A DNA stretch of 64,000 nt from positions 35,881 through 99,880 of the forward strand of contig NZ_JPEO01000011.1 of assembly GCF_000753795.1 (NCBI RefSeq). Reading direction: 5' to 3'. The position numbers and the translations under genes are program-made. Below the pieces are notes generated by a model. That model had not been told where the DNA came from and did not search any database. It was given only the letters and a program-made list of their open reading frames with translations. Source of the stretch: Shewanella mangrovi (GTDB lineage Bacteria; Pseudomonadota; Gammaproteobacteria; Enterobacterales; Shewanellaceae). This document shows, one piece after another, positions 47,074 through 57,227 of the stretch (the stretch's first letter is position 1; each line of letters begins with the position of its first letter).

Positions 47074-47457
47074 TCAGGCTTCGGTCTTCATTAATAGACC
47101 AGCCACCTCTGAGAGCTTCGTAGCCAACTTTAACGCTTCTTCGGATGGGATCTGTCGAATAATGTCACCAGATTCAATATCCATAACGCTAACTACATTT
47201 TTACCAGAATCGTCATCTACTCTAAATGCTAACCCTTTTCGCATCATCGACATAGTTTCTGACAGTTGATCCGCTATCAGAGAAAGCTGCTCTTGAGACG
47301 ATTCAGGCTCAGATTGATTAGACTGAGCTACGTCAGATTCACTAACATTCTGATTATCGACAACCTTGCTGTCGACAACATCCATCTGTTGCACAGTTTT
47401 TGCAGCTGAATCACTTTTAACAAATGTGCTACTGGATGGCGATACATTAATATCCAT
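47074..47457 (-). CDS. flaG: FlaG family flagellar protein
   Basis: The 127-residue protein has a Ser/Gln-rich variable N-terminal half and a conserved C-terminal domain (FRVDDDSGKNVVSVMDIESGDIIRQIP, then EEALKLATKLSEV). FlaG limits filament length in relatives such as Pseudomonas and Campylobacter; mechanism unclear. I took the ATG preceded by GGAGG seven bases upstream, not an upstream TTG. It is first in the flaG-fliD-flaI-fliS set; no clear sigma28 or sigma54 site was seen in the gap upstream. Confidence 0.88.
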   Translation of the reverse strand: MDINVSPSSSTFVKSDSAAKTVQQMDVVDSKVVDNQNVSESDVAQSNQSEPESSQEQLSLIADQLSETMSMMRKGLAFRVDDDSGKNVVSVMDIESGDIIRQIPSEEALKLATKLSEVAGLLMKTEA

Positions 47458-47512
47458 TATTGCACCTCCGACTTCCAAACCTACAAATTTACTTTGCGCC
47501 AATTAAGATGAC

Positions 47513-47542
47513 AAAGGGAGATCCGTAGCCGAACCTCCCTTT
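47513..47542 (-). terminator. Probable terminator after the first flagellin gene
   Basis: AAAGGGAG and CTCCCTTT form an 8-bp stem with a 14-base loop, 35 bases after the stop. The U-tract is short (TTTG), so termination may be partial and allow read-through into flaG-fliD. Confidence 0.6.
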
Positions 47543-47576
47543 AACCACATTCCAGAATTGCGTTACTTGTTTATAA

Positions 47577-48374
47577 TTACAACAGAGATAATGCAATTTG
47601 TGGAAGTTGGTTAGCCTGCGCCAGCATTGCTGAACCAGTTTGTTGCAACACTTGGTTCTTAGTCATTGCCGAGGTTTCTTTCGCGAAGTCGACATCCACG
47701 ATACGGCTCTTAGCATCAGCTACGTTAGCTTGTACGTTGGCTGAGTTAGCAATATTGTGCGACATACGGTTTTGAATCGCACCTAAGTTTGCACGTTCAG
47801 CGTCTACAGCTGCAATCTGTGCATCGACGTTAGCCAGGGTAGCAGTACCAACAGTTCCTGATGCTGAGGTTCCCACACCACTCATATCTGAAATAGAGAT
47901 ACTGATGTTCTCAGCCGCAGTATGGCCAGTTTGGAATGTTTTGCCAGAAAAAGAACCGTCTAGTAATTTGGTATCACCGAATGCAGTGTTAGCACCGATA
48001 TTATCGATTTCAGTTACCAATTCATCGAATTCAGCTTGCAGAGCCGCGATATCTGAAGAAGAGTTCGCGCCGTTGGTTGCTTGGACAGACAAATCACGCA
48101 TACGTTGCAGCATGTTTGTTTGTTCTTGCATTGCACCTTCTGCGATTTGCGCAACCGAGATTACGTCGTTCGCGTTACGCATACCCACTTCCAAACCACG
48201 AACCTGAGAGTTCAGACGGTCAGAAATTGCCAAACCTGCAGCATCGTCTTTTGCACTGTTGATGCGAAGACCACTAGAAAGGCGCTCCATAGAGGTTGCT
48301 AACGCATTACCAGTAGCGTTTAGGTTTTTCTGAGCCTTCATTGAAGTAACGTTTGTATTTACAGTAATCGCCAT
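47577..48374 (-). CDS. Flagellin (flaG-proximal copy)
   Basis: This short 265-residue flagellin has the D0/D1 N terminus [38 protein letters not shown], the QVRGL and [22 protein letters not shown] region, a small variable centre (about 130-190) and the C-terminal D1/D0 ([45 protein letters not shown]). It lacks large D2/D3 domains, as usual in Shewanella. By position it corresponds to FlaA of Shewanella (recalled synteny). A sigma28 promoter lies about 80-107 bases upstream. Confidence 0.94.
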   Translation of the reverse strand: MAITVNTNVTSMKAQKNLNATGNALATSMERLSSGLRINSAKDDAAGLAISDRLNSQVRGLEVGMRNANDVISVAQIAEGAMQEQTNMLQRMRDLSVQATNGANSSSDIAALQAEFDELVTEIDNIGANTAFGDTKLLDGSFSGKTFQTGHTAAENISISISDMSGVGTSASGTVGTATLANVDAQIAAVDAERANLGAIQNRMSHNIANSANVQANVADAKSRIVDVDFAKETSAMTKNQVLQQTGSAMLAQANQLPQIALSLL

Positions 48375-48454
48375 GATTGTTTCCTCTAACTGAATCTGAC
48401 TTAATCACTTGCCTGTCTGACTAAGCCAGGCGGAGCTGTTTGCTTACACCATAT

Positions 48455-48481
48455 CTAACGGCAGAGGATTTTCGATCTTTA
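48455..48481 (-). promoter_or_regulatory. Sigma28 (FliA) promoter before the first flagellin gene
   Basis: The minus strand reads TAAAGATC, 11 bases, then GCCGTTAG, against the consensus TAAAGTTT-N11-GCCGATAA. The spacing is exact and the key TAAAG and GCCG bases are present. Confidence 0.82.
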
Positions 48482-48554
48482 GTAAATTTTTATAAAAAAT
48501 CGCCAATTTTTAATAAACGACTTTAAATCAATGAATTAGGCAGTAAAAATAAAA

Positions 48555-48583
48555 AGCGGTGTAGTACTAAAAACTACACCGCT
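48555..48583 (-). terminator. Strong rho-independent terminator between the two flagellin genes
   Basis: There is a perfect 11-bp stem (AGCGGTGTAGT / ACTACACCGCT) with a 7-base loop, followed on the minus strand by TTTTATTTTTA. It lies 26 bases past the flagellin stop at 48610. Confidence 0.96.
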
Positions 48584-48609
48584 ATTGATGACATGAAAGC
48601 GACTAAGCC

Positions 48610-49407
48610 TTAACCACCGAGTAAAGACAAAGCTACCTGAGGTAGTTGGTTAGCTTGCGCTAACATCGCCGAACCGGTCTGTTGCAACACTTGGTTCTTG
48701 GTCATCGCTGCGGTTTCTTTCGCAAAATCTACATCAACAATACGACTCTTAGCATCAGCCACGTTGGCTTGTACGTTCGCAGAGTTAGCAATGTTGTGTG
48801 TCATGCGGTTTTGAATTGCACCTAAGTTGGCGCGTTCATCGTCAATTGTCGCAATTGCAGTATCCGCCAATGCAAGCGTTGCAGTACCAACTGACCCCGT
48901 AATAGACAGGCCACTCATGTCAGCAATAGAAATAGTGACAGCTTCTGCTGCGGTATGTCCGGTTTGGAAAGTTTTCGACGCAAAAGTACCATCCAGCAGT
49001 TTCGTTTGTCCGAATGCTGTATTAGTACCGATATTATTGATCTCAGTTACCAACTGATCATATTCAGCCTGCAGCGCTGCAATGTCCGAACTGGAGTTTG
49101 CACCGTTAACGGCTTGAATGGACAAATCCCGCATCCGCTGCAGCATATTAGTCTGCTCTTGCATTGCGCCTTCAGCGATTTGTGCAACCGAAATTACATC
49201 GTTTGCATTACGCATACCGACATCCAAACCTCGAACTTGCGAGTTCAGACGGTCAGAGATTGCCAAACCTGCCGCATCATCTTTAGCGCTGTTGATTCGC
49301 AATCCACTAGATAAACGTTCCATTGACGTAGCAAGCGCAGATCCCGAAGCATTCAAATTCTTTTGTGCCTTCATAGAGGTCACATTGGTATTTACCGTAA
49401 TAGCCAT
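48610..49407 (-). CDS. Flagellin (flgL-proximal copy)
   Basis: This 265-residue flagellin is very similar to the copy downstream: identical [20 protein letters not shown] start, the same [21 protein letters not shown] and C-terminal [24 protein letters not shown] segments. Differences concentrate in residues about 95-195, and it ends LSLLGG rather than LSLL. Domain structure is D0-D1 only. By synteny it corresponds to FlaB of Shewanella, usually the major flagellin. It is followed by a strong terminator. No convincing sigma28 or sigma54 site was found in the 104 bases upstream; a CCAAG-A-CTTGG palindrome lies at 49435-49445. Confidence 0.94.
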   Translation of the reverse strand: MAITVNTNVTSMKAQKNLNASGSALATSMERLSSGLRINSAKDDAAGLAISDRLNSQVRGLDVGMRNANDVISVAQIAEGAMQEQTNMLQRMRDLSIQAVNGANSSSDIAALQAEYDQLVTEINNIGTNTAFGQTKLLDGTFASKTFQTGHTAAEAVTISIADMSGLSITGSVGTATLALADTAIATIDDERANLGAIQNRMTHNIANSANVQANVADAKSRIVDVDFAKETAAMTKNQVLQQTGSAMLAQANQLPQVALSLLGG

Positions 49408-49511
49408 TTTCAGTTCCTCTTCCCAGTTTTTACGCCAAGACTTGGAGCTTGGCTCACGTTGTTAACAAGTTTCATTTCTGTCGAATCTCAATGCTTCAAC
49501 AGCTTTTTCTG

Positions 49512-50717
49512 TTAGATAAAATCAAACAGATTGAAAGAGCTAAGTCTGCCAAATAGTTGCGATGAAGCATTAAGCGCCACTTGCTGCTTTTCAAACTCCG
49601 TCACTGCTGAGGCATAATCCAAATCCTGCAGCACTGATAGCGCAGATGTGTTAGCCAACTCGGCCGACGAATGAACATCTGTATAACTATCTAAGCTATT
49701 GAGACTATTGCCCGCAATTCCCCTTGCGATACGGACTTGATCTGTACCGCTATCAAAATTATTCAATAACTGTGCCAACTCTGAACGTCCATAAGGAGAG
49801 TTTATCGCGGTATCGTCTTGGAGCAGCGAAATGGCTTGTTGGATTGTGTCGAAAATGCTGACGTTTTCTGTTGGGGTGATGCTAAAACTATCCCCATCAG
49901 CCGGAGTAGCAGAAAGTTTAATTTCTATCCCATTGAAAGATATAGGATTTGATGCATCGTAATTATTGACGGTGGAGATCAAATTGCTAGCAGAGTCAAA
50001 GACCTGTAAATCCACACCGCCGCTGCCATTGGCCGTAAAGCTCAGCGTATAGTCATCTTCAACATAACTCGCACTATTGGTAATTTGAGCGCTAGTGACA
50101 TTGAATTCGCCAGTCTGAGATGTCGAATAATTGACGTTAAAATCGCCCAAGCCACTAGGTGAATTCATAAACACGGCATCGCCGGCAATGTTGGTAGGAA
50201 TAGCAACACCAGAAGCGACTACAGCAGTGCGAACACCATTGTTTCCGCTGTAAACGATATTTCCGCTGTTATCAAAAGCAAAAGGCTGTTGATCATAGGC
50301 GGTACCAGCAAATACATAGTTACCTGATTCGTCTCTGCTATTTGCGATAGTGAGTAATTCTTGCAAACCGGCATTGAGTTCATCGGCAACACCTTGCCGC
50401 TCATCATCCGTCAATGTGCCGTTAACCGCCGCTGATATTTTTTCACGCATCGACGACAAGACAGTTTCAGCATTGTCTGTTTGAGTCTCAGCTAATCCGA
50501 GATGGTTTTTAGCGTAATCAATATTCTTCAAAAACTGATCGATCAAGGTGTTCTGTTGGCTGAGGTTATCAATTCCGATTGATGCAACCGGGTCATCGCC
50601 AGCAGTGTTAACACGCTTGCCGCTAGAGATTTGATCCATCAGCGCCGACGAACTGCTTTGATGCTGGTTAATGCTGCTGACGCTTTGGTTATAAAGTTGT
50701 GCTGTGGAGATCCTCAT
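49512..50717 (-). CDS. flgL: Hook-filament junction protein FlgL
   Basis: The 401-residue protein starts MRISTAQLYNQSVSSIN and includes ISSGKRVNTAGDDPVASIGI, NYVFAGTAYDQQPF (about 125-138) and the C-terminal DLDYASAVTEFEKQQVALNASSQLF. These are the FlgL/HAP3 hallmarks. It forms the upper junction between hook and filament. It is 12 bp after flgK and is the last gene of the flgF-to-flgL unit. Confidence 0.95.
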   Translation of the reverse strand: MRISTAQLYNQSVSSINQHQSSSSALMDQISSGKRVNTAGDDPVASIGIDNLSQQNTLIDQFLKNIDYAKNHLGLAETQTDNAETVLSSMREKISAAVNGTLTDDERQGVADELNAGLQELLTIANSRDESGNYVFAGTAYDQQPFAFDNSGNIVYSGNNGVRTAVVASGVAIPTNIAGDAVFMNSPSGLGDFNVNYSTSQTGEFNVTSAQITNSASYVEDDYTLSFTANGSGGVDLQVFDSASNLISTVNNYDASNPISFNGIEIKLSATPADGDSFSITPTENVSIFDTIQQAISLLQDDTAINSPYGRSELAQLLNNFDSGTDQVRIARGIAGNSLNSLDSYTDVHSSAELANTSALSVLQDLDYASAVTEFEKQQVALNASSQLFGRLSSFNLFDFI

Positions 50718-50729
50718 GATTTACGCCTC

Positions 50730-52655
50730 CTAACGCACAGCGTTAAATAGTGTGTCAAAGATGGTGTTGGCGGTGGTCATTACCCGCGCCGACGCTTGGT
50801 ATGCTTGTTGAAACTTCAATAAGTTGGCAGCTTCTTCATCTAAGTTGACGCCAGATTCTGACTGCACACGGGTATAGGCTTGGTCATAAATGCTTTGCGC
50901 TGAGTTAACCCGGGTTTCTGCCGCTTTGGTATCGCTGCCAACGCCGAGCTTGGTCTGTTCATAAACATCCGCCAGTGTCGCTTTACCGCCGTTCATCATT
51001 TTGTTTTCGCTAAGTTTTGCCATGGCCAAAACGTTGGTGTTATCACCGGAAGCAGCACTTAGGTCAAAGGTGAAGCGATCAGTACCGCCAGAAACACTGT
51101 CCAATTGGAAGGTAAACCCGTTATCACTGATTTGTGGCGGTGTACCAGCAGCGCTACCTGTACTGACAGTCGTACCATTGGCATCAACCGCCTGATAGGT
51201 AATTGGGGCGCCAGATGAGTCAATAATGTAGGTAAGTTCACTACCGTATTCGGGGAAGGTTGCCGCGTTGCGGTTATCAACACTCACCATACTAATGGCA
51301 GTATTGGCAGAGTTTGCCGCGTCCGCAGTATATGCACCGGCGGCGGCAATCCCTTTCGGATCAGTCATCTCAACTTTTATCTGCTGCGCAGCATTACCTG
51401 TGGGGCGGATTTCAAAGCGATCTCCCGCAGCCATTAAGGCTGGGTTATCGATATTGATAACAAAGCCGTCCGCGCCCTCAAGCGTGTTACCGTTCAAGGT
51501 TAATGTTGAATCAACCATGCCAGTTTGCAGGTTAGTTAATTGGTAAGCTGTGCCGTCATATCGAAGTTGGTAACTGTTTCCCGTCAGGGCTCCAACATCG
51601 GTTAAATCGACACTCAGATTGGCAGAGCCATTATTTGAGGTAAACGCTGCCAATCGTGATGAGGCAAAGGTCGGGTCATTAATGTCAGTAAAAATATTGG
51701 CGCCGACATTGCCGTTAAGATCTAGCCCCTGCGCTTGTTGGCTGTTGAAAGCATCTGCGACGCCCAGCGCCAATTGCCCCAGTTGTTGATTTGCGGGTTG
51801 CAATATGTTTTCGCGATAATCAAACAGCGCCCCCAATTGGCCGCCAATTTTGCTGGCATCAACTTTTAATGTGGTATTACCTAGGGTGTAGGTCAGGTCT
51901 GGCTCAGTTGGGTAGGGTTGTCCCTCTTGTGTCCCCAAGGTCATGGCCTGTTCGCCTGACACCAGCATAAAACTGCTGCCAAACATCACACTGCGACCGC
52001 CGTTATCTAACGGCACCACATTGACTTCGGCATATTGACTCAACTCTTGGATTAGCTTGTCTTGCTTGTCTAATAGTTGTGGATCAACGCCTTGGTTTTT
52101 CTGTAATTCGCGGTTGATGTTGGCAACTTCAGTGCTGATCTCATTGATACGAGTCGCAATCGAGCTAATTTCATCGTTGGTTTGGCTCATTTGACTATCA
52201 AGATAGCCATCCATTTGGTTCAGGCTGGTGGCTAACTGATTGGCTGATGTCAGCACATTCTGGCGAATACCAGCGTCATCAGGCAGATCTGCCAAGCTAT
52301 TTAAACTGGCATAAAAATCATTCAGTGATGAAGGTACCGCAATGCCAACTTTAGAGAACAGTTCATCTAATTGGCTCAGCTTGTCATGTGTGGTTTCAGC
52401 AGCGCTTAATGCCGTTTGCGAACTGCGCATTTCTCTGGCAGCGAACTCGTTGTAAATGCGCTTAACATCATTCACATAAGTACCAGTGCCATAATAGTTG
52501 CCACCAAGATAATATGAGTTGTCAGTAACCTGGTTGGCGACTTGGCGGTTATAGCCTTCAGTATTGACGTTACTGATATTGTTACTGGTAACCCCCAACT
52601 GCGACTGCGCCGCCAACACGCCAGTACGGGCAATACTCAATAAATCAATCGCCAT
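50730..52655 (-). CDS. flgK: Hook-filament junction protein FlgK
   Basis: This 641-residue protein has the HAP1 N terminus (DLLSIARTGVLAAQSQLGVTSNNISNVNTEGYNRQ), a coiled coil around 150-215, a variable surface-exposed middle, and a C-terminal GVNLDEEAANLLKFQQAYQASARVM motif. It forms the lower junction zone. It is longer than enteric FlgK (about 550) because of the central region. The start overlaps flgJ by 11 bp. Confidence 0.96.
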   Translation of the reverse strand: MAIDLLSIARTGVLAAQSQLGVTSNNISNVNTEGYNRQVANQVTDNSYYLGGNYYGTGTYVNDVKRIYNEFAAREMRSSQTALSAAETTHDKLSQLDELFSKVGIAVPSSLNDFYASLNSLADLPDDAGIRQNVLTSANQLATSLNQMDGYLDSQMSQTNDEISSIATRINEISTEVANINRELQKNQGVDPQLLDKQDKLIQELSQYAEVNVVPLDNGGRSVMFGSSFMLVSGEQAMTLGTQEGQPYPTEPDLTYTLGNTTLKVDASKIGGQLGALFDYRENILQPANQQLGQLALGVADAFNSQQAQGLDLNGNVGANIFTDINDPTFASSRLAAFTSNNGSANLSVDLTDVGALTGNSYQLRYDGTAYQLTNLQTGMVDSTLTLNGNTLEGADGFVINIDNPALMAAGDRFEIRPTGNAAQQIKVEMTDPKGIAAAGAYTADAANSANTAISMVSVDNRNAATFPEYGSELTYIIDSSGAPITYQAVDANGTTVSTGSAAGTPPQISDNGFTFQLDSVSGGTDRFTFDLSAASGDNTNVLAMAKLSENKMMNGGKATLADVYEQTKLGVGSDTKAAETRVNSAQSIYDQAYTRVQSESGVNLDEEAANLLKFQQAYQASARVMTTANTIFDTLFNAVR

Positions 52656-53706
52656 AGCTTATTGCTCCTGATACTGACGAGTTAGATGACTGTTCAGCCC
52701 CTAACCATTGGCTGACATCCTGCTTGATACTGTGTAGCACCCGCATCACTTTCTGCGCATATTGCGGATCGGTGGCGTAACCAGCGTCGGCAAGGCCCTT
52801 AATGAACGATCCTGGATTCGCCGCATTTTCACGTGCTGCCTGATAGCGCTCACTGCCGCTGATCAGATTCACGTAGTCATCAAAGCTGGCTTTTATCGAG
52901 TCATACACGCGAAACTCTTCTTTTTTACTTACTGCCTGCCCTTGCTCATATTCCAAAGTATTAGCCGCAGTGGTATTACCGGACCATCGACTACCCGCTT
53001 TGATATTGAACAGATTATTACTTGATTGACCGTTATCCGCTTTGGTCATTTTCTGGCCCCAGCCCGTTTCTAACGCCGATTGCGCTAATAACACTTCTGG
53101 CGTGGTACCAAGTTGTTCTGCCGCATCTTTGGCATAGGGATAAAGCGTTTTGACAAAGCTTTCTGGGCTACGCATATCTTCATTTGCCGCTTGGGTCGGC
53201 AACTTTTCGCCGCGCAAAACCGCTGCTAATTGCTGTTGTTCTGGAAATACATGCTGGCGTTCTGGCAGCTTATATTCCGTTGTCGTAGCCGTAGGCTGCT
53301 TATCCAAGTTTGCGACTGTAGCCACTGGTGCTTCTGATTTTTCTGCTGCAGCTGGTGCTTCATGAGTCCGTAGCACAGATGCTGGCGTCATCTTGGTACC
53401 TTCTGGCGATAGCTGTTGCACCATAAGGTCCGCTAGACCCAACATGCCCTTGCTCGACAGATTCACTGACATCTGCTGGTCATGCATGCTTTCATAAAAC
53501 TTGGTGTACTGGCTGTTAAATGGACTGTCGGCTTCAAAAGCTTGGTTCGCTTCACGCATACTTTTCATCAGCATTTGCACGAAAATACCCTCAAACTGCT
53601 GCGCCACTTCTTTAAGCGCAGCCTTTTGATCTTTCTGGGCTCTTGAACGCAGGCCATCGAGGCCCGCCAAGTCCATAAATTGTTGGGTATCTGCTAGGCG
53701 ATCCAT
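52645..53706 (-). CDS. flgJ: Rod assembly protein and muramidase FlgJ
   Basis: This 353-residue dual-domain protein has an N-terminal rod-cap domain (about 1-105; QFEGIFVQMLMKSMREANQAFEADSPFNSQYTKFY-type) and, after an Ala/Thr-rich linker (about 110-180), a glucosaminidase-like domain (about 185-330; EVLLAQSALETGWGQKM with the catalytic Glu, SNNLFNIKAG). It caps the growing rod and opens the peptidoglycan. It lies between flgI and flgK. Confidence 0.95.
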   Translation of the reverse strand: MDRLADTQQFMDLAGLDGLRSRAQKDQKAALKEVAQQFEGIFVQMLMKSMREANQAFEADSPFNSQYTKFYESMHDQQMSVNLSSKGMLGLADLMVQQLSPEGTKMTPASVLRTHEAPAAAEKSEAPVATVANLDKQPTATTTEYKLPERQHVFPEQQQLAAVLRGEKLPTQAANEDMRSPESFVKTLYPYAKDAAEQLGTTPEVLLAQSALETGWGQKMTKADNGQSSNNLFNIKAGSRWSGNTTAANTLEYEQGQAVSKKEEFRVYDSIKASFDDYVNLISGSERYQAARENAANPGSFIKGLADAGYATDPQYAQKVMRVLHSIKQDVSQWLGAEQSSNSSVSGAISYGD

Positions 53707-53723
53707 TTACAAACCGTCAAAAA

Positions 53724-54812
53724 TCAAATCACGATAAGCTGACCATGCAAAGCTCCGGCCACTTTTAATGCTTCAAGGATTGCCAGCACATCTGAAGGGG
53801 CCGCGCCTACCATATTGACCGCTCTGACCAACTCATCAAGCGTGGTGCCGGGATTGAACATAAACATACGGCGATCGGCCTGGCTTACGTTGATATTGCT
53901 GTTTTGCGTCACCGCAGTGTTGCCATTTGCCAACGCATTTGGCTGACTCACTTGTGGCGACTCTGCGATAGTGACGGTTAGACCACCATGAGTAATCGCC
54001 GCCGGTAAAAGCCGCACATCTTTACCCACAACAATGGTGCCGGTGCGTGAATTAACAATTACCTTAGCCGCTTCATCCGCTTGCTCTACCTGAATGTTTT
54101 CCAAAGTAGATAGATAAGCCACACGCTGCGAAACATCTCGCGGTGCGGTAACTTGGATAGAGGATGCATCCAAGGCGCGTGCAATGCCGGGGCCTAATAG
54201 ATTATTTATCGCTTCCGCGGTGCGTTTTGCGGTCGTAAAATCAGCGTCGTGCAAGTTGAATGTGAGGTAGTCGCCAGTGCCAAATGGACTTGGTACTTCG
54301 CGCTCGACAATCGCGCCATTGGGAATACGGCCTACGGTAGGCGTGTTATTGACGACCTTAGAACCGTCCATGCCATCAGCGCTAAAACCACTCACCACTA
54401 AACTTCCTTGGGCTATCGCATAGACTTTGCCATCGACACCTTTGAGAAAGGTTTGCAGTAGGCTACCGCCACGCAAGCTTTTTGCTTCACCGAGGCTAGA
54501 GACGGTGACGTCAATCGTTTGTCCCGGCTTAATAAAGGGAGGCATATCGGCATGCACCGCCACCACCGCAATATTTTTGATCTTAGGACGCACACCACTT
54601 GGCAAATTAATGCCGAAGTTCTTCAGCATGGTCATAAAGGTCTGTTCGGTGTAACGGGTTTTCTCACCTGTGCCCGGTAAACCAACCACTAGGCCGTATC
54701 CAATCAGTTGGTTGTCACGAACCCCTTGAATATCAGCGATGTCTTTCAAACGCTCAGCATGGACAACCGGACTAAGCAGCAAAGACAAAATCAACACTTT
54801 TAGCAATTTCAT
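53724..54812 (-). CDS. flgI: Flagellar P-ring protein FlgI
   Basis: The 362-residue protein has a cleavable signal peptide ([19 protein letters not shown]), then [31 protein letters not shown] and the conserved [28 protein letters not shown] segment. It forms the P ring in the peptidoglycan layer. I took the ATG with AGGAG seven bases upstream, 11 bp after the flgH stop, not the longer reading. Confidence 0.96.
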   Translation of the reverse strand: MKLLKVLILSLLLSPVVHAERLKDIADIQGVRDNQLIGYGLVVGLPGTGEKTRYTEQTFMTMLKNFGINLPSGVRPKIKNIAVVAVHADMPPFIKPGQTIDVTVSSLGEAKSLRGGSLLQTFLKGVDGKVYAIAQGSLVVSGFSADGMDGSKVVNNTPTVGRIPNGAIVEREVPSPFGTGDYLTFNLHDADFTTAKRTAEAINNLLGPGIARALDASSIQVTAPRDVSQRVAYLSTLENIQVEQADEAAKVIVNSRTGTIVVGKDVRLLPAAITHGGLTVTIAESPQVSQPNALANGNTAVTQNSNINVSQADRRMFMFNPGTTLDELVRAVNMVGAAPSDVLAILEALKVAGALHGQLIVI

Positions 54813-54823
54813 TGCCTTACTCC

Positions 54824-55501
54824 TTAGAAGGGCCACCAGTCAGAGAGGAAGAATTTATTCAACCAACCGACCTTTTGCGAATCGGCAAAGGTGCCAGTAC
54901 CACTGTATTGAATTCGCGCATTAGCGACGCGTGGCGACTGCACCATATTGTCGGTATCAATATCTTGTGGCCGCACAATGCCCGTCACACGAATGAACTC
55001 ATCACCGTTGTTGATGGTGATCCATTTTTCGCCACGAACTACCAAGTTACCGTTGCTGAGAACCTGCATTACGTTGGCAGAGATCTGCCCTGATAAACTG
55101 TTGCTTTGGTCTGTTCCCGCTTGACGGTTGGTATCCATCGCATCTGAATAGCCCAAATCCAAAGAGTTACCATTGATGGTCACATTACTGCCCGCGGCTG
55201 TCAGCGGATTGACAGTCAGGTTCGAGCCCTTGGCAATTTGGTTGTTGGCGCTTTTGGATGCTTGTGTTGATTCCGTCAGTACAATAGTGACGATATCGCC
55301 GACGCGATGCGCTTTAAGATCAGAGAACAAAGAGCTCGCCCGCGAATCACTGAATATCGACCCGCTTGGTGGCTGGTTGATATTAGTGTCATCAGGGTAT
55401 ACCGGCGCATAATAAGGGTCGTCCGGGATTGGCTTGCCACCACTACTGGAGGCACAGCCACCCAACAACGCCAAGCAGGATAAAAGGAATAACGCTCTCA
55501 T
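54824..55501 (-). CDS. flgH: Flagellar L-ring lipoprotein FlgH
   Basis: This 225-residue protein has a lipoprotein signal ending LLGGC (C16). It then shows [62 protein letters not shown] and [10 protein letters not shown] motifs characteristic of the L ring. It forms the outer-membrane bushing of the rod. The spacing to flgG is 12 bp. Confidence 0.96.
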   Translation of the reverse strand: MRALFLLSCLALLGGCASSSGGKPIPDDPYYAPVYPDDTNINQPPSGSIFSDSRASSLFSDLKAHRVGDIVTIVLTESTQASKSANNQIAKGSNLTVNPLTAAGSNVTINGNSLDLGYSDAMDTNRQAGTDQSNSLSGQISANVMQVLSNGNLVVRGEKWITINNGDEFIRVTGIVRPQDIDTDNMVQSPRVANARIQYSGTGTFADSQKVGWLNKFFLSDWWPF

Positions 55502-55513
55502 ATCATCACCTCA

Positions 55514-56302
55514 TTAGAGATTCTGATTCACGTAAGCCAGCATCTGGTCCACGGCAGAGATAACTTTCGAGTTCATCTCATACACACGCTGACTTTCGAT
55601 CAGATTCACCAGTTCCTCGGTGACATTCACGTTTGATGTTTCCAATGCGCCTTGACGAATGCTGCCCATGCCGTCAACGGATGCCGTACCTTGCACGGGC
55701 GCACCACTCGCACCGGTTTCTAAATACAAGTTTTGTCCAATTGGGTCTAAACCGGATGGGTTAATAAAATCAGATACCGTTAACTGACCAACGACTTGCT
55801 CTTGCGCGTTGCCCGGGGTTTTAACCGATACTTCACCTTCAGAAGACACCGTAATGCTGGTCGCGTTGTCGGGAATGTTGATGGCTGGCTGCAATACGTA
55901 ACCTTCACCAGACGTCACCATTTGCCCAGTGTCATCCAGCGTGAACTGACCATTACGGGTATAGGCTGTGGTGCCATCAGGCATCTGGATTTCAAAAAAA
56001 CCTGGCCCCTCAATCATCAAATCAAGCGAGTTGTCAGTCGTTAGCATGTTGCCTTGAGAGAAGATTTTTTGCGTAGATACCACCTTAGTACCGGCGCCCA
56101 GCTCTAAGCCGTTTGGCAAACGTGTATTAGCGGCGCTGACGCCACCGGCTTGGTTAACGGTTTGATAGAGCAGATCTTCAAAGACAGCACGCCCTTTTTT
56201 ATAGCCAACGGTACTGGCGTTAGCGACGTTGTTTGAAATCACCGAAATATCGGTTTGCTGGGCATCTAAGCCAGTTTTACTGATCCATAAAGCGGGATGC
56301 AT
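55514..56302 (-). CDS. flgG: Distal rod protein FlgG
   Basis: The 262-residue protein has the rod family N terminus ALWISKTGLDAQQTDISVISNNVANASTVGYKKGRAVF, the LPNGLELGAGTKVVSTQ motif specific to FlgG, and the C-terminal SNVNVTEELVNLIESQRVYEMNSKVI. It builds the distal rod. It lies 11 bp after flgF. Confidence 0.97.
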   Translation of the reverse strand: MHPALWISKTGLDAQQTDISVISNNVANASTVGYKKGRAVFEDLLYQTVNQAGGVSAANTRLPNGLELGAGTKVVSTQKIFSQGNMLTTDNSLDLMIEGPGFFEIQMPDGTTAYTRNGQFTLDDTGQMVTSGEGYVLQPAINIPDNATSITVSSEGEVSVKTPGNAQEQVVGQLTVSDFINPSGLDPIGQNLYLETGASGAPVQGTASVDGMGSIRQGALETSNVNVTEELVNLIESQRVYEMNSKVISAVDQMLAYVNQNL

Positions 56303-56313
56303 ATTGGTTACTC

Positions 56314-57057
56314 CTAGCTAATACGCAGCAACGAGGCTGACGCTTTGTCGTTGTCTTCAGCGGTTTTCATCATCTTGACTTGCATTTCAAACTGACGTTG
56401 CAAGTCAATCATCGCCACCATCTCTTTCACAGCGCTCACGTTGCTACCTTCTACCGCACCATTGATGACGTTGACGGTAGGATCGGCCAATGCGGGTTGA
56501 CCATTCATGGTTCTGAATAAGCCATCTTCGCCACGCATCATGTTGTCATTACCGGGATTAACCAGCTTGATACGGGCAACTTCATCAATGACTTCCGGCG
56601 TTGCACCCTGTGGCCGAACAGAAATCGTTCCATCAGAGCCGATGTCAACTTTGGAAATAGGCAGCGGTAATAAAATCGGACCGTTGTCTCCCATCACGGC
56701 ATCGCCGCGGCCGTTACGTAACATACCGGTCGCGTCCACCGTTAAAGCACCGGAGCGGGTGTAGGCTTCAGAGCCATCTGCCGCCTGAACAGCGATCCAA
56801 CCTTCGCCTTTAACGGCAATATCCAGATCTCTGCCGGTGGTTTGCACTGGACCCGCTTTAAAATCGGATGCAGGCTTCTCGGTCATAGCAAATACACGCG
56901 TAGGCAAACCTTCACCAAATGCCTGCATTGAACGGGCTTGGTTGAGATCAGCTTTAAAGCCATCAGTCTTAGCGTTAGCCAAGTTGTTGGCTCTTACCGC
57001 CAAAGCATTCATATTCTGGCTGGCGCCAGTCATTGATATATAGAGAAGTTTGTCCAC
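56314..57057 (-). CDS. flgF: Proximal rod protein FlgF
   Basis: This 247-residue protein has the FlgF start VDKLLYISMTGASQNMNALAVRANNLANA, central EGWIAVQAADGSEAYTR and C-terminal GSNVSAVKEMVAMIDLQRQFEMQVKMM. It is a rod subunit. The GTG with GGAG six bases upstream is the best start; a TTG five codons earlier is unlikely. It begins the flgF-G-H-I-J-K-L unit. Confidence 0.95.
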   Translation of the reverse strand: MDKLLYISMTGASQNMNALAVRANNLANAKTDGFKADLNQARSMQAFGEGLPTRVFAMTEKPASDFKAGPVQTTGRDLDIAVKGEGWIAVQAADGSEAYTRSGALTVDATGMLRNGRGDAVMGDNGPILLPLPISKVDIGSDGTISVRPQGATPEVIDEVARIKLVNPGNDNMMRGEDGLFRTMNGQPALADPTVNVINGAVEGSNVSAVKEMVAMIDLQRQFEMQVKMMKTAEDNDKASASLLRIS

Positions 57058-57094
57058 TGCTTGCTCCGTCAAAATTTGAGCTTAATCGGATTAA

Positions 57095-57110
57095 AGCAAG
57101 CTTCATGCCA
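57095..57110 (-). promoter_or_regulatory. Sigma54 promoter before flgF
   Basis: The minus strand reads TGGCATGAAGCTTGCT, with GG-N10-GC spacing, 37 bases upstream of the flgF GTG. It lies between the flgE terminator and flgF. Confidence 0.87.
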
Positions 57111-57181
57111 CTAAATAACTAAAAACATATGTTAGCGCAGACAAAGAGTTAGCGAGATAACAAGGACGGAAAGGAGAAAAG

Positions 57182-57215
57182 CGGCAAGGTATTGCCGCAT
57201 TGCAACACCTTGCCG
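57182..57215 (-). terminator. Rho-independent terminator after flgE
   Basis: CGGCAAGGT and ACCTTGCCG pair, enclosing an inner TTGC/GCAA stem; a pyrimidine-rich CTTTTCTCC follows on the minus strand. It is 13 bases past the flgE stop. Confidence 0.83.
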
Positions 57216-57227
57216 TTTAGGAACGAC

